Assembly (NCBI GenBank): GCA_013812565.1 | Contig: JACCTF010000487.1 | Span: 1 to 5,930, forward strand | Length of the DNA: 5,930 nucleotides | Source of the DNA: Pyrinomonadaceae bacterium | GTDB lineage: Bacteria; Acidobacteriota; Blastocatellia; Pyrinomonadales; Pyrinomonadaceae | Reading direction: 5' to 3' | In this document: one piece after another, positions 1 through 5,510 of the stretch | Position numbering within the stretch: the first letter of the stretch is position 1 | How the letters are laid out: each line of letters begins with the position of its first letter | Program-made: the position numbers and the translations under genes | Notes under the pieces: generated by a model | The model's input: the letters and a program-made list of their open reading frames with translations, nothing else | Database searches by the model: none | What the model was told of the DNA's origin: nothing

Positions 1-1
1 A

Positions 2-112
2 GCTACGCCAACGCCGGAACCGGCGACGATGCTCCTGCTCGGCACGGGCTTGGCTGGAGTTGCCGCCAAAGTTCGCAAGCGGCGTCAAGCTGCGAAGAGC
101 GAAAAAGCATAG
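2..112 (+). CDS. PEP-CTERM sorting-domain protein, C-terminal end only
   Basis: Reading from base 2 gives 36 residues and a TAG stop at 110-112; the rest of the gene lies left of the window. The piece has the three parts of a PEP-CTERM tail in order: a Pro-Glu-Pro motif (TPEPAT, residues 4-9 of the fragment), a short hydrophobic stretch (MLLLGTGLAGVAA), and a basic cluster (KVRKRR) near the end. In known systems this tail holds an exported protein in the inner membrane until exosortase (EpsH/XrtA family) cuts near PEP and releases or relocates it to the surface or matrix. The 10 or so residues after the basic cluster make the tail a little longer than usual. The function of the missing N-terminal part cannot be judged. 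A terminator follows directly, so this is the last gene of its transcript. Confidence 0.85.
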   Translation, partial: ATPTPEPATMLLLGTGLAGVAAKVRKRRQAAKSEKA

Positions 113-144
113 TCTCGAAATTATCCAAGGGGGTTTCTCCTTCC

Positions 145-180
145 AAAGGGGGTAGCGCGAGTCGCTGCCCCTTTTTCTTT
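145..180 (+). terminator. Rho-independent terminator of the PEP-CTERM gene
   Basis: AAAGGGG (145-151) pairs with CCCCTTT (168-174). After a bulged G at 152, TAGCG (153-157) pairs with CGCTG (163-167), closing a five-base loop at 158-162. The hairpin is followed by a T-rich run, TTTTTCTTT (172-180), part of which also pairs in the stem. It starts 33 bases after the TAG stop, where an intrinsic terminator is expected. The A run on the left arm could also give weak termination from the other strand. Confidence 0.88.
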
Positions 181-336
181 AACGATCCTTGCTATTTGTT
201 TGCGTCACAAGGTGCAGCAGACCGGCTCCACCTGACGGGAACTCTACGAGACACAACGCAGCCATTGGCCGAGCGCACGTCAGGGAAAGCACTAACGCCG
301 CAGCTGAGGGTGATGGTTGCAGAGCACTTCCGCCTC

Positions 337-358
337 TAACCTCCGCTTTTAACCTCCG
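337..358 (+). repeat. 9-base direct repeat, 13-base period, upstream of thrC
   Basis: TAACCTCCG occurs at 337-345 and again, identical, at 350-358, with CTTT between. The second copy overlaps the candidate -35 element, a place where a regulator could block or assist RNA polymerase. The ACCTCC core also equals the anti-Shine-Dalgarno core of 16S rRNA, so in RNA it could pair with a GGAGG-type site. The actual thrC ribosome site (AAGGAAGG) is a poor partner for it. No function is established. Confidence 0.55.
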
Positions 359-376
359 TGGTTTTCTACGTACAAT
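348..376 (+). promoter_or_regulatory. Possible sigma-70-type promoter for the thrC cluster
   Basis: A -10-like TACAAT (371-376, five of six consensus bases) lies 17 bases after a weak -35-like TTTAAC (348-353). Transcription would start near 383, giving a leader of about 40 bases before the ATG at 425. The -35 match is poor, so this rests mainly on the -10 box and its spacing, and an activator may be needed. Confidence 0.35.
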
Positions 377-405
377 TCAAGCTTTCACCTGTCTCTCGAT
401 GCTCT

Positions 406-420
406 GAAAGGAAGGCTTTC
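406..420 (+). promoter_or_regulatory. thrC ribosome binding site in a small hairpin
   Basis: The purine tract GAAAGGAAGG (406-415) ends nine bases before the ATG at 425 and supports that start. GAAAG (406-410) can pair with CTTTC (416-420), leaving GAAGG exposed in a five-base loop. The stem is short and AT-rich, so it is probably only weakly stable. Confidence 0.5.
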
Positions 421-424
421 AACA

Positions 425-1591
425 ATGAACGTTACACATCTTGAATGCGCCGCTTGTGGTCTTCATCACGAGGCACGACGCTTGCACAACCTCTGCACGC
501 AGTGCGGTAAACCTTTGTTGGTGCGCTACGACTTAAAGCGCGCGGCCGACAGTTTGACAAAAGAAGTTTTACTGACCCGCCCATCGAACATGTGGCGCTA
601 CCGGGAAGTGCTGCCCGTTGAGCATGATGAAAACATCACGTCGCTTGGTGAAGGTTGGACGCCGCTTCTGCCTGCGCCGCGACTGGCGCGGCAGACAGGA
701 CTCGACCAGCTCTGGATCAAAGACGAGTCGCAGAACCCGACGCAGAGCTTCAAAGCGCGCGGCATGAGTGCGGCCGTCTCCGTGGCAAAGGAGTTGGGCG
801 CGCGTCGGCTCGCCGTTCCGTCTGCCGGGAATGCCGCCGGGGCGCTCGCTGCCTACGCCGCGCGAGCCGGGCTTGAAGCTTTCATATTTATGCCCGCTGA
901 CACGCCGCGCGCCAACATCATTGAATGCCAGCAGACGGGCGCGCACGTGCAGCTTATTGATGGGTTGATCACGGATTGCGGTGCGGAAGTCGCGCGGCGT
1001 AAAGATGCGGAAGGTTGGTTCGATGTTTCGACTTTGAAAGAGCCGTATCGCGTCGAAGGCAAGAAGACGCTCGGATACGAATTGGCCGAGCAACTCAACT
1101 GGACGCTGCCGGACGTGATTATTTATCCGACCGGCGGCGGAACGGGACTGATCGGAATGTGGAAAGCTTTTGCTGAAATGGAAGCGATGGGTTGGATCGA
1201 CGCGAAACGTCCGCGCATGGTCTCTGTGCAAGCGGCTGGATGTGCGCCGATTGTGCGCGCATTCATGGAAGGCAAGCGTTTCGCGGATGAGTTTGCGAAC
1301 GCCGCAACAACCGCTTCGGGATTGCGCGTGCCACGTGCCATCGGAGACTTTCTTATCCTGGATGCGATTCGTGCTTCGGGCGGCACGGCCGTGGCGGTCA
1401 CGGATGACGAGTTGATTCATGCCACGGGGGAGATGGGCGCCGCTGAAGGGCTGTTTGCTGCGCCCGAAGGAGCCGCTTGTCTGCCGGCCCTGCGCAAGTT
1501 GATCCGGGCCGGAGAAGTGAAGCCGAGCGAAAGCGTGGTGCTCTTCAACACCGGCGCGGGCGTTAAGTACCTGGAGACCTATGCAAGTTGA
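425..1591 (+). CDS. thrC: Threonine synthase (PLP-dependent, fold type II)
   Basis: A 388-residue cytoplasmic enzyme predicted to convert O-phosphohomoserine and water to threonine and phosphate, the last step of threonine synthesis. Four cysteines (C8, C11, C24, C27, two CxxC pairs) form an N-terminal zinc-ribbon-like segment, as in many class II-like threonine synthases. LGEGWTPL (74-81) is the usual entry to the catalytic core. The PLP lysine should be K110 in [10 protein letters not shown] (104-113). SAGNAAGA (133-140, with N136) is the substrate/cofactor loop, PTGGGTG (235-241) the phosphate-binding Gly-rich loop, and NTGAG (375-379) the C-terminal cofactor contact. Length fits the family. 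The classical lysine motif is SFKDRG; alanine replaces aspartate here, which I recall as common in this subgroup. A paralogue such as cysteate synthase, or another threonine synthase-like lyase, cannot be fully excluded. The gene has its own leader and overlaps the next gene by 11 bases. Confidence 0.92.
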   Translation: MNVTHLECAACGLHHEARRLHNLCTQCGKPLLVRYDLKRAADSLTKEVLLTRPSNMWRYREVLPVEHDENITSLGEGWTPLLPAPRLARQTGLDQLWIKDESQNPTQSFKARGMSAAVSVAKELGARRLAVPSAGNAAGALAAYAARAGLEAFIFMPADTPRANIIECQQTGAHVQLIDGLITDCGAEVARRKDAEGWFDVSTLKEPYRVEGKKTLGYELAEQLNWTLPDVIIYPTGGGTGLIGMWKAFAEMEAMGWIDAKRPRMVSVQAAGCAPIVRAFMEGKRFADEFANAATTASGLRVPRAIGDFLILDAIRASGGTAVAVTDDELIHATGEMGAAEGLFAAPEGAACLPALRKLIRAGEVKPSESVVLFNTGAGVKYLETYAS

Positions 1592-1970
1592 AGTAGATAG
1601 CGAGTGGTCCGTCGTGCGCCGACTGATTTCAGTCGTCATAGTTTTGAATATCATTGGCATCGTCTGCTTTTGTCTGGCCGCTCATACACACGATCCACTC
1701 GCCGCTCATCCAATTGCTGGGCGCGGCTTTGATTACATATCGGATCCGTGGGTGCTGCTCGATTCTTTAGGTTTCACATTGATGCTGCCGGGAGTTTTCT
1801 TCGGTACAACCGCTTTTTTGTGCGCGCGAGTTTTCGTCTGGAGCGACCACATCGCACGCGCCACTTGGTATGCAACCAGCTTCGTTATCAACATCATCCT
1901 TGCATGGAAAGCGGGGAAATATCTCAACAAGGAAGATTGGAAATGTCATTCGGCAAGAAACTCACGGTAG
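1581..1970 (+). CDS. Small three-helix membrane protein, unknown function
   Basis: I do not recognise this 129-residue protein. It shows three hydrophobic stretches likely to cross the membrane: about residues 14-34, 58-82 and 92-109. R13-R14 precede helix 1, and a loop with several histidines (H35, H37, H43) and D38 lies between helices 1 and 2. The tail after residue 110 is polar and basic. The ATG at 1581 lies inside the end of thrC (11-base overlap) and is preceded by GGAG (1573-1576), only four bases away, so it is likely translated by coupling to thrC. Its end overlaps the next gene by 28 bases. The hydrophobic pattern in this frame, and the absence of a sensible product in the others, support a real gene. 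The histidines could bind metal or haem, but nothing shows that they do. Confidence 0.75.
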   Translation: MQVEVDSEWSVVRRLISVVIVLNIIGIVCFCLAAHTHDPLAAHPIAGRGFDYISDPWVLLDSLGFTLMLPGVFFGTTAFLCARVFVWSDHIARATWYATSFVINIILAWKAGKYLNKEDWKCHSARNSR

Positions 1971-3262
1971 CTTTTTTAATCACCTTTCTGTTGTCGCTTC
2001 CGGCTTTTGCCGGAACTGATCCGGCTCCCGGACAGCAACTAAAGACGGTTTGGATGAGCGATGCCGAGCGCGTGCGCCTAGACAACTTGCGGGCCGAAGG
2101 ATTGAAGGCCATGTACAACCTCGACTATGAAACGGCGCGTCGCCGGTTCAAGGAGATGACGCAAGCTTTTCCCAATCATCCGGCTGGCCCGCAGCATCTC
2201 GCCGCCAGTATATGGTTGCAGACCCTACACGAATCGCGCCGCTTGCAAGGCTCGCTCTACACCATTGATGTCCTCAAAACGAAAGGTGAAGGCCAGGCCG
2301 ATCCGCGCATTGTCGAGCAGTTCCGCGCCTGGACCAAGCAGGCGAAACAGCTATCGGAAGCCCGGCTTAAAACAAGTCCGCGAGATGCCGAGGCGCTCTA
2401 CTTCCTCGGCGCAACCGAAGCGTTGAAGGCCGGGTTTACAGCGGCCGTCGAACGCCGTTACATCTCTGCGCTGCGCGACGGATCGCGTTCAATCGATCTG
2501 CACCGCGACACGCTCAAGGTTGATCCCAACTTCCACGACGCGGAAATATCAATCGGTTTGTACGATTACGTGCTCGGCGGTTTGCCGCTGCCCATCAAAG
2601 TATTAGCGAGTTTGACGGGGATGCGCGGTTCAAAGCGGCGCGGCATCGAGACTCTGAAGCGTGTGGCGGCAGAAGGAAAGTGGGCGCGCGACGACGCCAA
2701 AGTTCTGCTCATCGGCATCTTCAAAATTGAAGAGCGCTATATGGACGCGCTCGCCCTCTCGCGCGAGCTTGCCTCCAAGTATCCACGCAACTACCTGTTC
2801 TATCTTGAATCCGCCGATGCGCTCATCTGGCAAGCGGCCCGCGCCGCCGCAGCGGGCGGTCAGACAACTGTGCCCGCGGCAACGACAACCGGACCTGCAA
2901 ACGCCCCGGACGCCGAGCGTGAAGCGTTGCAAATTTTTGAGGGGATGTTACGCGACCCGTTAATCAAAGATGAAGCGCGCCTCTTAGATTTGGTGCATTT
3001 TCGTTATGGTGAAGCGCTCTTGACGCTCGGGCAGCCGGAGCGCGCCGCAAAAGAGTTTCTCGCCGCCGCCGCCGCTCCGGGAGCTGAACCGAACCTGGCG
3101 ACGCTGTCCCGTCTTCATGCCGCGCGGGGGTTGGATTTGGCAGGCCGCAGGCGCGAAGCGCTCGCCCAGTACCAGGCGGTTCTCAGTCGTCCCGATACGT
3201 ACGACGCGCATCAGGAAGCGCGACGTGGTTTGCGCGAGCCATATCAAACTAAGAACAGGTGA
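1943..3262 (+). CDS. Exported tetratricopeptide-repeat protein
   Basis: A 439-residue protein with a clear Sec signal peptide: KK at 5-6, a hydrophobic core (VAFLITFLLSLP) and a probable cut after AFA (residue 23). There is no lipobox cysteine, so it should be soluble in the periplasm or attached through partners. TPR-like helix pairs are visible at about 50-83 (LDYETARRRFKEM), 148-195, 250-285 (RYMDALALSRELASKYP) and 360-430. The middle, about 205-245 (LYDYVLGGLPLP, then GMRGSKRRGIETLKRVAAEGKW), resembles the Iml2/TTC39-type TPR family by eye; this is tentative. An Ala/Thr/Pro-rich linker at about 298-324 separates the repeat blocks. The frame is open from 1748, but ATG 1943 is chosen because the signal peptide starts there and AAGGAAG (1929-1935) sits seven bases upstream. 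TPR proteins usually act as scaffolds, so the partner may be a neighbouring gene product. Confidence 0.85.
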   Translation: MSFGKKLTVAFLITFLLSLPAFAGTDPAPGQQLKTVWMSDAERVRLDNLRAEGLKAMYNLDYETARRRFKEMTQAFPNHPAGPQHLAASIWLQTLHESRRLQGSLYTIDVLKTKGEGQADPRIVEQFRAWTKQAKQLSEARLKTSPRDAEALYFLGATEALKAGFTAAVERRYISALRDGSRSIDLHRDTLKVDPNFHDAEISIGLYDYVLGGLPLPIKVLASLTGMRGSKRRGIETLKRVAAEGKWARDDAKVLLIGIFKIEERYMDALALSRELASKYPRNYLFYLESADALIWQAARAAAAGGQTTVPAATTTGPANAPDAEREALQIFEGMLRDPLIKDEARLLDLVHFRYGEALLTLGQPERAAKEFLAAAAAPGAEPNLATLSRLHAARGLDLAGRRREALAQYQAVLSRPDTYDAHQEARRGLREPYQTKNR

Positions 3263-3279
3263 AGATCAAAGGTAAATTA

Positions 3280-4563
3280 ATGAGAGCAAATTTTGAGGGC
3301 ACGCGTCCGCGCCGGTTGTTGTTGTGTCTCGACGGAGTGCCTCACGAAATAGTCGCGGCCGTCAAAGGGCGCGGGTTGTTCGACGGGTTTGGTGAACCTG
3401 CGCAGATGCTCTCGCCATTTCCGACGATGACGAACGTGGCCCTTTCCACAATGCTCGGTGCTTCGGCACCGCTCGGTTATGAAAGCCTCTACTTTGATCG
3501 CACCGCGGGGAGCTTGCGCGGCGGCGTCAGCAAATATATCGGCCGCCGCACGCCTGACAAAATTCCTTCCAGCTATGTAGACGAACTTGACTATCAAGAG
3601 CCGCTCCACTGTGAGTTCCTCGTCTACGTTGCACCTGAAAAAGTTCTGCAAGCCGACTTCAATCGTTTTCATCAAAGCTTTCTCGCCGCCCCGCCGACGA
3701 AAGATTTCTTCGCTTTCCTAAAAGCTACCGACGGATTGTTGCACATCCGCGGCCGCCACCGGCTGGAAGTTGCGCTTGAGGTGCTCGACCAGATACTGCG
3801 CGACATACGCGTGCGCGACGGCGACGGAACGGAGATCGTGCTGTTCTCCGATCACGGCATGAATCTCGTCGAGAACCGGCGCGTTCACTTGCAGACGCAC
3901 CTGCGCCGCGCGGGCTACCAAATGGCAGAACGCTTGGAACGAAACGCACGCCGCCGAATCGCCGTCCCGGCCTTCGGACTCTGCGGGTATGTGGCGCTTT
4001 ACTGCGCGGATGAAGAAGCTGCGGCAAGCGTCGCCCACGCCCTCACTGGGCTTGAAGGAGTTGACTTTGCGGTTCACGCGGACGGCGAATCAGCGGTGAT
4101 GGTCAAGGGCGAAGGCGGCGTCGCGCGGATTCATCGCACACAAAGCGAGCCGTCTGCCGGAAACAGACTCGCGATTAGCTACCGCTATGAGCAGGTCACG
4201 GGCGATCCACTACACCTCGCCGCCGTGCTCGGCAAACTAAGCGTCGAGGGTTTGCTGGACCAGTGCGGCTGTGCCTCTGATGAAGCGTGGTACAAGCACA
4301 CCGCCGACCACATCTATCCTGATGTGCTTGCCAATCTTTACGACGCGTTGCATGCCCCGCGCGTTCGTCACACCGCCGATGTCCTCGTTAGTCTTCACGA
4401 CGGCTACTACTACGGCTCGTCTGTCTTCAGCCGTATGGCCCGGCTCGTTGCCACACATGGCAACGCCTTGCGTCCAAGCACAACGGCATTTCTAATGAGC
4501 ACGCACCGAAAGTTTCCGCCGTATGTGCGCGCGGGCGCGGCCGAACCCTTTCTGCGCGGGTAA
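3280..4563 (+). CDS. Alkaline phosphatase superfamily phosphodiesterase/phosphatase
   Basis: A 427-residue, probably cytoplasmic metalloenzyme with no signal peptide. It carries a full set of two-metal-site residues in the order known from nucleotide pyrophosphatase/phosphodiesterases: D18 in LLLCLDG; the nucleophile threonine, probably T51, in FPTMTN (47-52); a D-x3-H pair (D151, H155 in TDGLLH); D191-H192 in SDHGMN; and a last histidine, H393, in ATHGN. The family cleaves phosphate or sulfate mono- or diesters with two zinc or similar ions. The substrate cannot be read from the sequence. Start choice: ATG 3280 has AAAGGT (3268-3273) six bases upstream. A GTG at 3259 would overlap the previous stop as GTGA and add seven residues, but lacks a good ribosome site. 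The stretch 368-379 (LVSLHDGYYYGS) is a distinctive aromatic loop near the last metal ligand. The close spacing to the TPR gene suggests a shared transcript. Confidence 0.82.
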   Translation: MRANFEGTRPRRLLLCLDGVPHEIVAAVKGRGLFDGFGEPAQMLSPFPTMTNVALSTMLGASAPLGYESLYFDRTAGSLRGGVSKYIGRRTPDKIPSSYVDELDYQEPLHCEFLVYVAPEKVLQADFNRFHQSFLAAPPTKDFFAFLKATDGLLHIRGRHRLEVALEVLDQILRDIRVRDGDGTEIVLFSDHGMNLVENRRVHLQTHLRRAGYQMAERLERNARRRIAVPAFGLCGYVALYCADEEAAASVAHALTGLEGVDFAVHADGESAVMVKGEGGVARIHRTQSEPSAGNRLAISYRYEQVTGDPLHLAAVLGKLSVEGLLDQCGCASDEAWYKHTADHIYPDVLANLYDALHAPRVRHTADVLVSLHDGYYYGSSVFSRMARLVATHGNALRPSTTAFLMSTHRKFPPYVRAGAAEPFLRG

Positions 4564-4580
4564 TGCCGGACGGTTAACGC

Positions 4581-4610
4581 TTGACCACTTCTCCCCGCCG
4601 CGCGTACAAC
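4581..4610 (+). promoter_or_regulatory. Possible internal promoter giving a near-leaderless ABC mRNA
   Basis: TTGACC (4581-4586, five of six -35 bases) and TACAAC (4605-4610, four of six -10 bases) are 18 bases apart. A start about seven bases downstream would fall at 4617, three bases before the ATG at 4620, which has no Shine-Dalgarno sequence. The elements are degenerate and could be chance. Confidence 0.3.
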
Positions 4611-4619
4611 CTTTTGCGC

Positions 4620-5456
4620 ATGTCAAACGTTACCGGCTCGCCTCCATCTGATGCTCAGCCAGCGATTGAGATTTTCAACCTTGTGCGTCGCTTCAGCGAT
4701 TTCACGGCGGTCGATCACGTCAACTTACGCGTCCTGCGCGGGCAGTTCTTCGGTTTCCTTGGGCCGAACGGGGCAGGGAAGTCCACCACGATCAAAATAC
4801 TCACGGGGTTGCTCGCGCCCTCAAGCGGCACGTTGCGCGTGCTCGGGTTTGACATCGAAAGAGAGCCGACGGAAGTGAAGCGGCGCATCGGCGTGGTGCC
4901 GGAGGATTTGAATCTGTTCGAACGGCTGACGGGCGCGGAGATGCTCACTTTCACGGGGCGCATGTACGGCCTCACGCGCTCCGAGATCGCCGAGCGGGCA
5001 GGCGAACTTCTCGCTTTGATGGAGCTTGACGATAATCCGAAGAAGCTGATCGTTGAATACTCGCACGGCATGAAGAAAAAGCTTTCACTGGCCTGCGCCT
5101 TGATCCACCGGCCCGAAGTGCTTTTTCTTGATGAGCCGTTTGAAGGCGTGGACGCCATCGCCTCGCGCACGCTCAAGGCTTTGCTACAGCAACTCACGGC
5201 GCGCGGCATCACCGTCTTCCTCACGTCGCATGTTTTAGAGATCGTAGAGCGAATCTGTACTGACATCGCGATCATCAGCCAGGGCCGCCTCGTCGTCGCT
5301 GGCCCGCTCGACGAACTGCGCCGCGGCATCCAGGTTGAAGGAGACGGGCACAGCGCAGATAATCCTTTATCGCTCGAAGACTACTTCATTCGGATCATCG
5401 GCGGCGCGCGGCCATCAAACGACGATGTGCTTCAGTGGCTGAGAGGCAAACAGTGA
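4620..5456 (+). CDS. ABC transporter ATP-binding protein (ABC-2 / drug-lipid export type)
   Basis: A 278-residue nucleotide-binding subunit that should dimerise on the inner face of the membrane and drive a separate permease. Walker A is GPNGAGKST (48-56). The Q-loop position reads VVPEDLNLF (92-100), with E95 where many ABC proteins have glutamine. The signature is YSHGMKKK (147-154) in place of LSGGQ. Walker B is VLFLDEP (167-173) with E172 catalytic; the D-loop is EGVDA (175-179) and the switch histidine H204 (TSH). The single-domain layout, signature and C-terminal extension after about 240 fit ABC-2/CcmA-like exporters. The frame is open to a TTG at 4581 (13 more residues). I prefer ATG 4620 because the domain begins about 14 residues later and the upstream residues look non-domain; the start is uncertain, as neither has a good ribosome site. 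No permease gene follows or precedes it, so its partner is outside the window. Confidence 0.9.
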   Translation: MSNVTGSPPSDAQPAIEIFNLVRRFSDFTAVDHVNLRVLRGQFFGFLGPNGAGKSTTIKILTGLLAPSSGTLRVLGFDIEREPTEVKRRIGVVPEDLNLFERLTGAEMLTFTGRMYGLTRSEIAERAGELLALMELDDNPKKLIVEYSHGMKKKLSLACALIHRPEVLFLDEPFEGVDAIASRTLKALLQQLTARGITVFLTSHVLEIVERICTDIAIISQGRLVVAGPLDELRRGIQVEGDGHSADNPLSLEDYFIRIIGGARPSNDDVLQWLRGKQ

Positions 5457-5488
5457 TGAGTAATGCGTGATGCGTAATAAGTGGGAAT
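5454..5488 (+). repeat. Degenerate heptanucleotide tandem repeat
   Basis: Four units of seven bases run head to tail: TGATGAG (5454-5460), TAATGCG (5461-5467), TGATGCG (5468-5474) and TAATAAG (5475-5481), with a decayed fifth, TGGGAAT (5482-5488). The consensus is T(A/G)ATGCG. The first unit contains the TGA stop of the ABC gene. The array places stop codons in all three forward frames (for example 5454, 5461, 5468). Short heptamer arrays between genes are known in some bacterial groups, notably cyanobacteria; whether this one recurs in its genome cannot be seen here. Confidence 0.75.
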
Positions 5489-5510
5489 AATGTTTTAGCT
5501 TTCACTCATT
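5462..5510. terminator. Weak inverted repeats at the convergent junction, possible bidirectional terminator
   Basis: AATGCGTGA (5462-5470) is complementary to TCACTCATT (5502-5510) except at one central base. A second, shorter pairing, GGGAAT (5483-5488) with ATTCCC (5508-5513), competes with it. Both lie between the ends of converging genes, where a shared terminator would be expected. There is no proper T run after either arm, so intrinsic termination is doubtful. Confidence 0.3.

Larger units (their letters stand above)
181..424 (+). other. Leader/intergenic region before thrC, no gene seen
   Basis: Together with 113-180 this is the only stretch over 300 bases without a gene. A 72-codon open frame at 189-407 begins with a non-ATG codon, has no Shine-Dalgarno sequence and gives a Cys/Arg/Ala-mixed protein with no recognisable domain, so I do not call it. 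The stretch does contain a direct repeat (337-358), a possible promoter (348-376) and a purine-rich ribosome binding site (406-415). It also has a possible hairpin: GGTT (315-318) and AGAG (321-324) pair with CTCTAACC (334-341) across a two-base bulge. I compared it by eye with SAM, SAH, glycine and cobalamin riboswitch cores and with T-box features and saw no match. Confidence 0.6.

Noticed and set aside
189..407. 72-codon open frame in the thrC leader, considered as a small gene or leader peptide
   Set aside because: It starts without ATG or ribosome site, shows no run of threonine or isoleucine codons typical of a thr attenuator peptide, and has no recognisable domain.
181..424. Known riboswitch or T-box upstream of threonine synthase
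   Set aside because: I could not find the conserved core of the SAM, SAH, glycine or cobalamin classes, nor a T-box sequence or antiterminator; no terminator hairpin with a T run precedes thrC.
569..1660. Long open frame on the minus strand (363 codons) opposite thrC
   Set aside because: It lies wholly opposite a clear threonine synthase plus the next gene's start, its translation is rich in Arg, Ser and His with no domain, and long antisense frames are common in GC-rich codon use.
1748..1942. N-terminal extension of the TPR gene by 65 codons
   Set aside because: It would place a signal peptide in the interior, the added residues are the out-of-frame reading of the membrane protein gene, and a good ribosome site precedes ATG 1943.
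3061..3080. GCC-rich run in the TPR gene, considered as a simple repeat
   Set aside because: It encodes an alanine stretch within a TPR helix (LAAAAA) and is explained by codon use; it is too short to call a repeat feature.
4715..5329. Open frame of 204 codons on the minus strand opposite the ABC gene
   Set aside because: The translation is Ser/Arg/Pro-rich and low in complexity, as expected for a shadow of a conserved coding frame, and the plus strand carries all ABC motifs.
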